The position numbers were made by a program, and so were the translations under genes. Below the pieces are notes generated by a model, which was given only the letters and a program-made list of their open reading frames with translations, was not told where the DNA came from and searched no databases. This document shows positions 25,832 to 37,498 of a stretch of 64,000 nt of DNA, one piece after another; within the stretch, counting starts at the first letter, position 1; each line of letters starts with the position of its first letter. Origin of the DNA: Gnetum montanum (taxonomy: Eukaryota > Streptophyta > Gnetopsida > Gnetales > Gnetaceae); assembly GCA_015680685.1 (NCBI GenBank), contig MNCI01017725.1:32933-96932 (forward strand), given 5' to 3'.

Positions 25832-26662
25832 TGATGAATCGTGGCTTGCCAGGCCCCAATATCAAGCACACGATATCATAGTCTGGATACGATATCGTAT
25901 CCACGATATCGTGATACTTGTGTTGGCCTATACCACTTAGGCACATAGGGAGCGATCATTAGTTAGTCATTGGGAGTATGGAGTCTTTTTGTTAGTTTTC
26001 AGTTCTTTTCCCAAGTGGATGCCCGCAGTGTGATGCTTGTAATTGTATAGAACCTTTGTTCGAGTGTGACATACTTGGACGCACACAATCGGCAATAAAG
26101 ATCGAGATTACTCCATCATTGCAACATTTACTTAGTTTTTAATTGTTTAATTGTTAATTATTTATTGGTGTTCTCTTAGTTAATATTTCTTTTATCGTCA
26201 TTTACTATTCCTCTTGTTAATGCGAAATGAGTACGTCTTAATCACAAACATTTAAGTGTAACTATGTGGTAACCCAGTAGCCTATCAAGTAGTGTTTCAA
26301 GTGATGTGTGCTTGGCAATCCTGGTAGTAGTACACGAGGTCCAAGATGTGTACGGATGATTAAGGATAGATGCTCATCGCACTTAGGCTAGCTTATATTT
26401 TATTTCTTATTGCTTATTAGCTTAATTAAGTTCTCATTGTCCTTGGGAGTAGCATAGTTGTAAAAACCACATCATACACCTCGCCTTAGACTAAACCATA
26501 CATGACAAAGCAAATACTAGTCTAGGTGGGAAGACAACGAACTACAATCAACGTATAACTATCTAGGTGCCACAACTAGTTCTTCTACAGCGTTCGACCA
26601 GATCACGTGTACACGCTCATATTCGTATGGTTGAACATAGAGGTATACCTTGCCGCTCATCA
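25832..26662 (+). repeat. 5' LTR of element B (GATATC type)
   Basis: Starts TGATGAATCGTGGC and ends GCTCATCA. The U3 has GATATC palindromes at 25873, 25889 and 25903, then a decayed TATA box (cctatacca near 25926). R/U5 contains 'ggcaataaagatc' (polyadenylation signal). Pairs with 34454-35279. Confidence 0.9.
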
Positions 26663-26663
26663 T

Positions 26664-26681
26664 TGGCACCGTTACCAAGGA
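26664..26681 (+). other. Primer-binding site of element B
   Basis: TGGCACCGTTACCAAGGA, one base after the LTR end. It fits a tRNA-Asp primer site apart from a few transitions, like the site in element A. Confidence 0.7.
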
Positions 26682-26790
26682 CAGTGCTAGTTATCTAGAT
26701 TAGTTATATCATACAAGATCACTGTAATAGGGTATTAACAATATATCTTTCAGACAAAGAAGTTAAATTTAATTAAGTCACACACAATTC

Positions 26791-29109
26791 ATGACAATGT
26801 CTCTCTCACAGGACAACGATAATGCAACAACTAGCGAGGTAATTCATTGGAGAACCAACAAAATTTATGATGAAGAAGAAGTTTGGAGTACTCAATCTTA
26901 TGTAGAAGGTTCATATGTTCATAGACACCCCAACAATACTCAAGGACTTTTGTCATCCAACTCAGACACGTCTAGCAAAGGTGGGACATCCCATAGAACG
27001 GGGGGGCCCAAAAGGCCTAGGACCTTCTCAATGGTTAGCAAGAGTACATCAAGGGATGATTGGGAGACTTACAAAAGTCATGACGTGTCTTCCAGTTCTT
27101 TCTCTTCCTCTACTCTTTCAACGTCAGGTCATGACACAGATGGCTATTCCTCAAGGGCTCGGCGTATAAATAAAAATCGAACCCACAAGCAAAATTAGGA
27201 ATGCCAACATGAACATAGACAACATTGTCCCAACTCATGAACTCACAACCTATTTGGCAATGATGAACCCCTACTAGCCACTAAGAGCCTAATGCATATA
27301 ACAAAGGTTGTTCAAATATCCCATAAGCATCGCAAGGAAAGCCGTCGACCCAAGCTTGATTTAAACAACTTTCCCAAGTTCTCAGGAGGCTATGATTTAG
27401 ATCCGCAACATCATTTACAAGCCTTCTATGATGCCTGTGCATGGAATAATATTGAGAATGGGTGGCAAAAACTTAAGCTCTTTCTTATGACACTCGTTGG
27501 TTAAGCAAAAGTATGGTATAAGTCTTTAAAACCAAAATCAATTCACTGTTGGTCGACAATGGTGGAACTTCTCAATGAAAGATATCAAACCTGTGCAAGA
27601 GTGTCAGCCTCGAGGAGACAAATCCAAGAGTGGAAACAAGAGCAACATGAACCCTTGGATATCACCTTAGAAAGATATTACTCTTTGTTAAACAAATGCC
27701 TAGGCCATGGATTCTCTAAGGAAAGGCTAATGTGTCACATCATGGAGGGGCTCCATAATGAAACGAGGGAGACCCTAGGGATGTATGCCCCAGGTCAATT
27801 ATATGAACTATGAACCCACCAATTCTAAGAGCTTATTAAGCGAGTAGCAAAAGAAGAAGGAGAAATAGCCAAATCGGACAATGTTGAAAAATCTCAATAA
27901 GACCAAACTCTTAAAGTAATGAAGGTCCATAATCATGAAGATGAGAAATCAACTCACCTTGAGGAGGTGGAACCATCCCCATCTTTGCCAATACTAGAAT
28001 CACTAGACGAAATCGAGGCAAAGATCAATAAGATGATGAAGTGGGTATATGAAAAATGCAACGAATATGCAAACATTATTAGAGGTAGAACCATGCAAGA
28101 TTTTGACAACTAGAACAAACAGAGGATGCCAAACTTAGAAACAAAATAGAACACCATTTGACAACCGGAAAGAAGAGCTGAAGAAAACAAGGATAGGGGC
28201 TCAACTGCAAATCATAAGTATCAATGTGATGTTTGCCTGTACGATCACTCCAAAGGCCAATGCCCAATCTCATCACACTTACATGAGCATTGGGGAAGAA
28301 TGTCACAGCTACATTTTGTACAAAAGTACTGTGCTCAACTGTAGTGGCAAAACCCCCAATTGTGGGGGAGGCCATCGCCAAACTGGCCACACCCTTCGTA
28401 CCACCCGAAACCAAGTGCTTATTATGTTCAACACCTTGTTTCTCCAACTGGAATCAACATCCTTTGCTTCACCTCATCATTATCATTCTCTTGAATATCA
28501 TCAACCCATGTCCCCTCCTACAGGATCACCACCTCATGTTCCTACACTCCTCCTTACTCTTAATATTCTCATCCTACACCTCCTTCTACATCACCACCAA
28601 TTGTACCAAAAGGTTTTGCACCACAACACCAACCAACAAACATTATTTGTGCTGCTACTATCAACAACAATGAGAGTCCACCACAACGTCAAAAGTGCCC
28701 TTTCTTTAGGCATGGTTGTAGAAAGAGACAACATGGTTTTGAAACCACTACATCCTCCAACTCAACACAAGCCCAACATCGTGATGCACCATCCTCTTCA
28801 AACTTAACACCTCTTGTTACCTTATCTAGGCCACCAATCAATACTCCAACAACCATGCAACCTAATGAATATAACAACATGGGGAGACATATTGATCCTT
28901 GCATACCATCTCATGGTCATGGGTGCCATAGTGGGTCGACTTCTCATCACATGACCACATCTTATAATCCACCCTACTATGTCTACTTTAATCAAGTGTG
29001 TGAAGCCCAAGTTGGGTACATTCCTACCACAACACCAAAAGACATCCAGTGGTTTGGATATGACAAAAATATTTCCAACATGCATGGATCCAAACTTTCC
29101 ATTTATTAA
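26791..29109 (+). pseudogene. gag of element B, one uninterrupted frame broken only by stop codons
   Basis: 772 codons in a single frame, without any frameshift, from ATG 26791 to TAA. The N-terminal third is Ser-rich. The gag domain spans about residues 185-340: LDLNNFPKFSGGYD, WYKSLKPKSI, MVELLNERYQTC, QIQEWKQ. A zinc-knuckle-like CX2CX3HX4C lies at about residues 479-491 (CDVCLYDHSKGQC), one residue shorter than the usual retroviral spacing. A second Cys/His/Arg patch (KCPFFRHGCRKRQHG) is near residue 635. The C-terminus is Pro/His/Tyr-rich. In-frame stops include TAG at 27196 and TAA near 27502. Most others also sit where Gln or Arg would fit. Confidence 0.85.
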
Positions 29110-31477
29110 TTCTCGTCATGATCAAAGGTTTAGTCATGGGGGATACCCCCCATTCTAACAAGCAGAATTAGTAAATTTTTTCTTTTTCTTTGGTTTTACA
29201 ATTTTTTGTTTTTTTTGTTTTTTAATTTTTAATTTTCTATTTCTTCATTTTTCAATTTGTCATTTTATCTTTTTGAGGGTAATCTCATATATGAAGCAAA
29301 AACTCATGTGACCAGTCAGTTGAGATGTTGTTCTATGCTATTGAGTCACAAGTAACTAATTATTTGGACAGTGAGCCCACAACATCCATCCATCCATTCT
29401 TTTAATAAGAGGTTCTTCTTTGGGTACGATGATATTCTTATTATCATTAAAACCTAAACTAACTCTGTACTCATTATGCCTAGAGTGAAGAGTAACGAAC
29501 TAAGAGATAATGGCAAGGGTATGACATCAAGGGGACTTGTGGATTCTCCTTGGTGACATCCGTATGTGCTATCATGCAACTTGGTTGTACTAAGATCCTA
29601 GTAGATCTAATGAAAAATGGGAATAAGAGTTGTGATAAAGGCACTTAATCAAGGATCGCAATGCTATTCTGAGGGGTCCCATTGGAAAGACATGCATCCA
29701 TGCCTAAAGGTTGGCAGCTTCTCTAGATCACCTTTAGAAAAGACACAGTGCCAAGGTGGCTAGAAGAAGAAAAAGAAAAGAAAGAAGAGAAGCTGAAAAG
29801 AAAAGCTTAAGAAAAATGTGCTGCAAAAAAATTTGAATCACTCCTCCCTTGGCCAAAACACCAAGTGATCGTACGCCTTACTGTCATGATGCTCTTATGG
29901 TTGTCTATTGTCAAGATGAAACAATGCAATGTCACTAATCAGAGGTATGGACTTGGTTCTAATCTTGGAACAAAAGGCTAATGGTACTTTCGTCACGCAC
30001 AACACTTAGGATTCATTGTGCTCAGGGTAAGTTACCTCACGTCCTAATCTCTGCAATCCCTTCTACAATTCCTCTCATCTCATGGTCCAAGTACTTCTAA
30101 TTTGTGTCTTCTGTGGCATAGAATTTATACCTCATCGTTGTGGTACTTATCATTTATGTGTTTTGTTGCACAAGTGCATATTGCATTTAATCCTTCTAGT
30201 TCCTACGAACATTTTAAGGTGTGGTTACGCAAGGGCATGATAGGTTGGAACCTGCTTTGGGGAGGACCCACTTGTGTGACTTTTTGTAATTTGTACTTGT
30301 TGCACACCACCACATCATTTTATACCATCCGAGAACTACATTGTCGAATCTATTCTTTCCTTTGTCATTATTTCAACCAAACATTCCATAGAACCACTGC
30401 ATGTCCTTTTTCCTCACCCTATTTAAAGAAATTCATTATATAACTCCACTTCATTATAATTTTGGTGCCTACATTACTTATCATATGTGTGTTTTGTTGC
30501 ACAAGTGCGGATTGCATTTAATCCTTCTAGTGCCTACAAACATTTTCAAGCGTGGTTACACAAGGGCATGATAGGTTGGAACCTGCTATGGGGAGGATCC
30601 ACTTGTGTGACTTTTGTAATTTGTACTTGTTGCACAGCACCACATCATTTTATACCATCTAAGTACTACATTGCTGAATCTATTCTTTCCTTTGTCATTA
30701 TTTCAACCAAACGTTCTTTAGAACCACTACATGTTCTTTTTCCTCACCCTATTTAAAGAACTTCATTGTATAACTCCACTTCATTACACTTTTGGTGTCT
30801 ACATTACCCCAGACCTTTCAAATCTACCTCAAATCCTTCATTTTTGGTTGTAAAAACTCGAAAATTTATTAATTTTACTAAGTACCCTATTTTTGACTAC
30901 CTAATATCAGGTCAGACGCGATATCAGGTATGCACTATCGCATACATGATATCACATCTATAAAACCTATATATGGTGGGCCCCGTGCACTTGGAAGTCA
31001 TTTTCAACAGTTTAGGTGAAGGAGTTCAAATTTTCTTCCACGATTTTAGCGCTTTGAGAGTCTAACATTTAACCATTAATAACTTGCTCATTAACACTCC
31101 AATTTCCTTTCTGATCACACCTACTTAAACCTAGAGTGTTTAACTTAGTCATGGGGGAGGGGTATGGTAGAATTTGTGCATAACTTTTTTGAAATTGCTA
31201 TTAACCGAAGGATATCATAGGGGTAAGTACTATAAAAAAATGTTAAAAACTCATGCCAAACTAATTTTCTTCCTTCACCCAAATTATTTAAATTATTATT
31301 GAAGTCACTTGATCAAATTGGGCCCAACATTGAAACTTTTAGAGGAACTTAAAAATTTTCTAACTCTAACATCACAGTAAGCAAAGAATTCACATTTATT
31401 AAAGGCAATGAGTAAGCTATGAGATAATTGAATTTCTTTAAATAACTTTACTAACAATCGATCTTTGTGTGATTACA
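29110..31477 (+). other. Spacer of element B with a 331-bp tandem duplication and a promoter-like array
   Basis: Begins with a G tract (catgggggatacccccc, about 29137), then a T-rich stretch like the one after pol in A and D, showing where pol was lost. A 331-bp unit is duplicated (about 30142-30472 and 30473-30804). GATATC sites and relics lie at 30904-30955, followed by TCTATAAAAC (30958-30967). A GGGGGAGGGG tract lies at 31153-31162. No coding signature. Confidence 0.65.
30142..30804 (+). repeat. Tandem duplication, two units of about 331 bp
   Basis: Both units share 'gtgttttgttgcacaagtgc', 'gcatgataggttggaacctgct', and 'cctcaccctatttaaagaa' in the same order and spacing. A single, more diverged copy lies at about 37660-38010 in element D, so the duplication arose inside B or its recent parent. 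Confidence 0.85.
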
Positions 31478-34281
31478 ATGGCCCCTAAATGAGGAACACA
31501 TGGAGGACCTTCTCAAGGTGCATCCAAATGTCCAAGAAGAGGTAGAGGCTAAGGACCCCATGTGGAACATGCAAAATAGGAGGCACAATCATTCAACATC
31601 CATCAAGAAACCCCTATCATTGCACAATTAGGTCAGGTAGAAGGTGGAGAGGGCAAGGCACCCGAATAAGGACAACATCTCACATTGTCCCTAGAATGTG
31701 TTCAAGCCATTCGAGAAAGGTCCACATTCACTACAATGATTATGGAACTTAATTTTGCGCCTTTCATTAAATTCACCCCTAAACGAGTTAAGGATCAACT
31801 CAAGGGATGTCCACTATGGCCTATCCACTCAAAAATTAGGGAATGGTATTTGAGAGAAATCTATCAATTTTGGCATAATAAAGAGGAAGGTACCACCATC
31901 GACATTGGTGGAATTTTAGTTGATTTCTCCGCAAAGGCCATTATGGAAGTTTTGAATCTTCCAAATACATGGCCTAAAGTTGCTGATCTGTCCACCCGCT
32001 CCAATGTAGATGCAAGAAAAGTATGGCTAAAAAGGGCATACGACAAAGAAGACAAAACATATGGAGAACTAACCCTTGAAGAGAGAATTTATTTCAAAAT
32101 TGGCACTCATCACATTTTCCCAACAAATGGATTAAACAAGATTTCAACTTATGTGGCCAGAGGAAGTGCGATCTTGATGGGCAAAGTTGATGCTAATTTT
32201 CCTCATTTTTATTTAATAGAGATATTAAGGTGGTTTGAAGAATGGAAGATAGGAAAGTTCATACTCCCCCTTCCATGTCTAATGAGGAAGCTGTGCCAGC
32301 ATGCTGGAATTCTAGGGTACACTAATGATGTCCCCAAAAAGCTCAAAATACTTCATATGCCAAATTACTAAAGCCACCAGCACCAAGAAAAGATGTTGGT
32401 GAGACACTAGAGCTCGAACAAGAACAGACGGTTAGGCCCACTACACCTCAAACAGCAAGGCCTAGCCAACTTCCAAACATGAGGCTTAGCCAACAACAAG
32501 AAGTAAGGCCCATCACGTAGCCCATGGGCTAGCAAGGCTAACAACCACCATCGCCTCTGTAAGATTATTGACCATCAATGAGCCATCTCAAGGCCATCGC
32601 GGAAACAGTCAGTTGGGGAAGTAGGGATGAGGCTAATTTTTTCAAGGTGATTGATGATGCCATACAACCCACCATATCAATCGATCATGCAAGGGACGAG
32701 GTCTCAATACAAAAAAGAGAAGGGAAATTGCATTGGTCATAATAAATTTTGGGAAATGTTGCATTATTCCAAGTACAATTAGAAAATGGTGAAGGCACCA
32801 CAGTAGTGGTCATGCAATACCAAGATGTATCTGGAGCAACAGAGGTGGTTATGGACAACATCAAAGAATCATTTAACGTCCTTGTTGTGCCATCGACAAA
32901 TTTGATAAGAGTACGTGATGCTTAGGTTCTAGTCGATACATCAATCACTCCTGTGGAACGTGAGGATGATCTGGATTGCTTGCTATAGATGGGACAAGTA
33001 ATGGCATCCTTGTTTAACATCCCCCATGATGTCACCATAGCATAATTAGACCTCATTTCTACTAAGGGGAAGCTAGTCATGGCTAAGGTTAGGACTAAAC
33101 ACGTAGAAGATGAGTTGAGAAGACTCCAATAAAAGTTCATTGCCCTACAAGCTAAACAGCAAAATTTGTCCCAACTTGTTCTAGCCAATCAACTAGAATC
33201 ATTTAGGATAGAGCAGCTAAATAAATTGCTAGTGGAGAATAAAAGGATGGCAATGGAAAAGGAGAAGGTTGATTAGGATGCTTCAAAAGCACAAGCTTAG
33301 ACATATGCACATGCAAAAGTACTCAAGGCCTTACAAGAAGAAAATAAACTCCTTACTGTTGAAAATCTTTGGCCGACAACAGTTGAAAAACAGAAGAATG
33401 TTCTCAAGGAAATTTTCCAACAAATGCGAGAATAACTAATAAGAGTCAACCAAGATATAAGTCACTTAGCCAGAGAGAATAGAACCCTCTCACTGAAGGA
33501 GGTACGCACCATCCAACAAAAGACGACTATTTAAATAAGCGTGTGCCAGAATGAGGCTAAGCGACATGAAAATCTAAAGAAACATTTTTGTGATCAGGTG
33601 GTGATGTATAAGGAGATCATCGAAAAAGAGATCTGTATAGCTACAAACCACATTAACTCTTTTAGTGTTCAACACACTAACTAGCAAGCCATATTGGACA
33701 CTTATGCCTTCACCCACTAAGCAAAATTAAAGAGGTGGGACCTGCAAATCCAGGATTTCACAAAATACATGGAGTTGGCAAATCTGTGGTATGCCAACCT
33801 GGCCATGTTAACAGTAGGGCACCTGAGGACTGAGCTAGAAAAACAGGTAGTTGCAACCTATGGCAAATATGAAACACAGTTTGCTGAACACAAGAAGACA
33901 TTACAGAGACTGGAGGTAGCAAACTCTGAACTAGAGGTGGTAAAAGCTAGCTACCAAGGCCAAAAGGATGTAGCAGGAAAATTGGCTTGACGGCTTACGA
34001 ACTATCAGGAATTCAAAGACAAAGCCAAAGCCTATGAGAAGGAACGACAACTGTTTGCAGTTTGGTATGTCAAAGCCAATTAGATGTTTCTGCAACTGCC
34101 ATGTCCATGGGAGGTGTTAACTTCATCAAACATTGGAACATTAACATGGACAACACATGATCCTTGAACAAAGGAGGAAAAACTTCAAGCACTCCTTCAA
34201 AAGTATCCATTTCAAAAGCCTAGAGCACAGGATAAAGGAAAAAAGCCCATGGAGGAGCCACCGCCACTAGGAACCACATGA
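31478..34281 (+). pseudogene. ORF3 of element B: plant-transposon-protein-like domain plus coiled coil
   Basis: About 934 codons from ATG 31478 to TGA 34281 (after PPPLGTT). An open stretch at 31685-32371 holds the N-terminal domain: CVQAIRERSTF, LWPIHSKIREWYLREIYQFW, VDFSAKAIMEVLNLPNT, HHIFPTNGLNKISTYVARGS and LPLPCLMRKLCQHAGI. The VDFS, LNLP and LPLPCLM blocks are how I recognise the 'putative plant transposon protein' type. A Pro/Gln-rich linker follows, with a frame change near 32360. The rest is a long coiled coil (32750-34050) with YMELANLWYANLAMLTVG near 33765, then a CPWEVL motif. No hydrophobic segment long enough for a membrane anchor. Kept in an element that lost pol. Function unknown. 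Confidence 0.72.
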
Positions 34282-34447
34282 GTTCCAAACAATTTTGTGT
34301 TGGTGTCCCAATTTTTTTTTATCTAGTCTCACACTACGGCATGAAATAATCCATAGTTAGTCCATAATCCCATAGCTATCCACTGTGTAATCAAATGAAC
34401 TTGTTCGTCATTTTTTTTGACTTGAGGATGAGTTTTATTCAGTCATA

Positions 34448-34453
34448 GGGGTA
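34448..34453 (+). other. Polypurine tract of element B
   Basis: AGGGGTA between 'cagtcat' and the LTR start TGATGAATTG, the same context as in A, C and D. Confidence 0.6.
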
Positions 34454-35279
34454 TGATGAATTGCAGCTTGCCAAGCCTCGATATCAGGTACGCGATATCG
34501 CAATTTGGATATGATATTGTGATTCTTGTGTTAGCTTATAAATATAGCACTTAGGTGCACAGGAAGGGATCTTTAGTTAGTCATTGGGAGTATGGAGTTT
34601 TTTTGTTAGTTTTCAGTTCTTTTCCCAAGTGCATGCCCACAGTGTGATGCTTGTAATTGTATGGAACCTTTGTTCAAGGGTGACGTACTTGGACACGTAC
34701 ACAATTGGCAATAAAGATCAAGATTACTCCATCATTGCAACATTCACTTAGTTTTAATTATTTAATTGTTAGTTGTTTATTGTTGTTTTCTTAGTTAATA
34801 TTTCTTTTATTGTCATTTACTATTCTTGTTGTTAATGCGAAATGAGTACGTCTTAATCATGAACATTTAAGTGTAACTACATGGTAACCCAGTAGCGTAT
34901 CAAGTAGTGTTTCAAGTGATGTGTGCTTGGCAATCCTAGAAGTAGTACACAAAGTATAAGATGTGTACGGATGATTAAGGATAGATGCTCATCGCACTTA
35001 GGCTAGCTTAGATTTTATTTCTTATTGCTTATTAGCTTAATTAAGTTACTTCTCATTGTCCTTGGGAGTAACATAGTTGTGGAAACCACATCATACACCT
35101 CACCTTGGACTAAGCGATACGTGACAAAGTAAATACTAGTCCAGGTGGGAAGATAGTGAACTACGATCAACATATAACTGTTTAGGTACCACAACTAGTC
35201 TGTCCACAGAGTTCAACTAGATCGCGTGTAAATGCTCATATTCGTATGGTTGAGCATAGGGGTACCTTGTTGCTCATCA
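34454..35279 (+). repeat. 3' LTR of element B
   Basis: Starts TGATGAATTGCAGC and ends TGCTCATCA. GATATC sites lie at 34482 and 34495, with decayed relatives (gatatt near 34514). The TATA box ttataaatata at 34539-34549 is better preserved than in the 5' copy. Confidence 0.9.
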
Positions 35280-35284
35280 AGTGG

Positions 35285-35847
35285 AAACTTGAAACAATAA
35301 ACTTTTTTAATTTTTATTTTTGTTTTCCAAGGGAGGAAAAAGGAACTACCATTTAGAATTTAAAAAATGCTTAACGAAAGACTTCAAAATAGTTTGACTA
35401 TACAATGGAAAATTAGGAGAGTTTTTGTGCATTTTTAAAAAGGAAATAAAAAATATTTAAATAATTACATGTTGATCATGATGTTTGCAATATTGTTAGG
35501 CACCATTTTGGAGAAAAAATTAGGATCTTGAGTAGGGAATAATTTATGTGCTATTTCACAAACAAGATTAAAAAAAAAACATTCTACACTAGGTCATCTA
35601 ATTACTTTCAAATAGTGCAATGAACAAGCAAAAGGTAAATAACGTGAAATATTTATTTGCCTTGTAGATTTCACTAAAATATTTAACTCTGTTATGAGAT
35701 AACAATTATGGAATACACTTTTAAAACTTAAAGTTAGTTTTGGTTTACTTAATGTCATTCAAAATTTATACAAAGAAATAATTTTTAAATTAAAAGATGA
35801 AGAAACTCCATAATCTTTTTAGTTTTAGAGTAATATAGAAGTAAAGT
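35285..35847. other. Unassigned AT-rich segment between elements B and C
   Basis: About 560 bases with A and T runs and no recognised gene. It may belong to the LINE fragment that follows or be old host sequence. Confidence 0.4.
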
Positions 35848-36195
35848 AAAATGTCTTCTTCAACAACTTTAGTTGGTAGTTTTATTGATAAACTAGAAGA
35901 TTGGATTAAATCGGTTCCTACAAATCATGTTGTTGAAGTGGATCAATTATAGATACTACTTTTAATCTTTGAAGATGGTGTACCACTAATAACAAATCAG
36001 AAATAGTATTAAAATTAATGTTGCATCAACAACAAATATTTTTTGAATGTACAAAAATGAAGGTGAATGTTGAAAAAACAAAAGTGCTAATTTGTGGAAT
36101 TAATAAGAAATATTACACTTTCTAGGTAAATAATACTAGATTTGATATGGTGGATACTTACATATTTTTTGGAAGTAGAATGTTCTCAAAATTGT
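35848..36195 (+). pseudogene. LINE reverse transcriptase C-terminal fragment
   Basis: Two frames together resemble the end of a non-LTR reverse transcriptase. LLLIFEDGVPLI stands where LINEs carry the FADD box, with Ala to Glu and Asp to Gly changes. KMKVNVEKTKVLIC is the conserved block that follows, then FDMVDTYIFFGSRM for the usual 'VDSYKYLG'. Frameshift and stops present. It ends abruptly at 'tacatgagttcc', where element C internal sequence begins. Confidence 0.5.
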
Positions 36196-36397
36196 AACTA
36201 CATGAGTTCCACCCAATTTTGTAGTTAGAGGATTTTATTTTGCACTCTTTGTGTTATGTCTCAAGTTTTTTCTAATTCCACACTGCAGCATGAATCCATT
36301 CTAGTGAGTCAATAATCTCATACCTATCCACTGTGTAATCAATGGAACTTGTTCTCACTTTAACTCGAGGAAAAGTTTTCATTCAATCATGGGGGTA
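36196..36397 (+). mobile_element. 3' end of the internal region of element C
   Basis: About 200 bases from 'catgagttccac-caattttgt' to 'tcaatcatgggggta' match 34270-34453 of element B (end of ORF3, 3' UTR and polypurine tract). The LTR of C follows directly. The rest of C's internal region is missing. Confidence 0.75.
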
Positions 36398-36747
36398 TGA
36401 TGAGTCATGAATTGTTGGCTGATCACAGCCTAGATGTGATATCGCAGTTTGTCTCCTCATCTATAAATAAGAGGTAGGAAAATTTGGTTAGACAAGTAGT
36501 TTAAGTATTAAGGTAAGGACTTTTTATCAGTTTTTCCTCTCAACCCTTTCTCCTAGTGCATACCCGCAGTGTGATGATTGTAATTGTACAGCATCCTTAT
36601 TCGAGTGTGAGATACTTGGACAGGCACATGACCGACAATAAACATCTATATTACTTCATCATTGCAGCATCCACTTAGCTTAATTAATTAATTATTATTG
36701 TTATTTATTACTTCCTTAGTTAATATCTTTCTACCCTTATCTCCTAG
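36398..36747 (+). repeat. Element C 3' LTR, left part, interrupted by element D
   Basis: Starts TGATGAGTCATGAATTG right after the GGGGGTA tract. One GATATC remains (about 36440), with the TATA box ctataaataag near 36461. It continues at 63409 after 26.7 kb of inserted DNA. CCTAG is present on both sides (36743-36747 and 63409-63413). Confidence 0.9.
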
Positions 36748-37498
36748 TCATGAAGCGCTAAACAGTCAATGCGTCGACTAGGTTGCGTATACGTGGCCGC
36801 ATCGACGCGGCCCCATCAATGCATCCCTCCATGCGTTGACGTGGCCCCGTTTATGTGGAGCCTATTTCGGCCTATAAATAAGTGGGCTCCTGCCACACTT
36901 AGGTACCTTTTTGGCAGTTGTGGCGAAGCTTTTGCAGTTTGTTTCCGCAAGAGTAGAATATTTTCCAAGTTCCCGTAGTAGGTGTAAGAAAGGTGTCCGG
37001 CTCTTTATTCGAGCGCTGATGTACCTGAGTCCATTGGGGTGAACGGTAATAAAGACGATATTTTCAAGCATTCCTTGCAGCAATTGGACTTAGTCATTTG
37101 ATGCATTTAATAGTTAAATATTTCTATGTTTTGATAATTCCTTAAGTTTCCATTGTTATTATTTTAATCACTATTGCTCTTTTATAGTTCATAGAAACCA
37201 TAAGTACGACCATCTTGAATGTAAACCCAACACTTGGCAACCCAGCGACGCTTAACGTCTGGTAACCTAGTTGTGGTTAGGGTATGCTCAAGATGTGCAC
37301 GAAAGATGGGATCAGATACTTATGCAAGGAAGAGTTAAGATATAGATTAGGATAATTATAGATTACATATTATTTCGTTCCTTACTTTCCATTCCAAGAA
37401 TTAGACGCTAGAAGATAAAGTGAAGAAATCCATAAAAATCAGTTGCCTCAATCTCACTTAACCATTGCAATCAGAACATCACAAGTGAGGTTGGTAAG
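36748..37498 (+). repeat. 5' LTR of element D, truncated at its 3' end
   Basis: Pairs with 62522-63408 from TCATGAAGCGC to 'acaagtgaggttgg-aaga'. About 140 bases of U5 and the whole primer site are missing. The sequence then changes to 'tgggttaatgacac', which matches the spacer of element B near 29970. TATA box ctataaataag at about 36876. Confidence 0.85.

Larger units (their letters stand above)
25827..35284 (+). mobile_element. Element B: pol-less Athila-like LTR retrotransposon with gag and ORF3
   Basis: 5' LTR 25832-26662, primer site, gag, non-coding spacer, ORF3, polypurine tract, 3' LTR 34454-35279. The flanks AATGG (25827-25831) and AGTGG (35280-35284) fit a 5-bp target duplication with one change. 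No protease, reverse transcriptase, RNase H or integrase motif is present. The frame passes from the gag C-terminus at 29109 straight into sequence that in A and D follows pol. It would have depended on another element for enzymes. Confidence 0.88.

Noticed and set aside
26791-29109. A reassigned genetic code (TAA/TAG read as Gln)
   Set aside because: Many stops do sit at Gln positions, but others sit at Trp (TGG) and Arg (CGA) positions, and the RPL35A gene uses TAA as a normal stop.
31478-34281. ORF3 as a viral envelope gene
   Set aside because: Position fits, but there is no signal peptide, membrane anchor or Cys-rich surface domain. The sequence is coiled coil.
36748-37498. Element D's 5' LTR as a solo LTR
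   Set aside because: Only one CCTAG copy lies beside it. The other is at 63409, after a matching 3' LTR and a polypurine tract.
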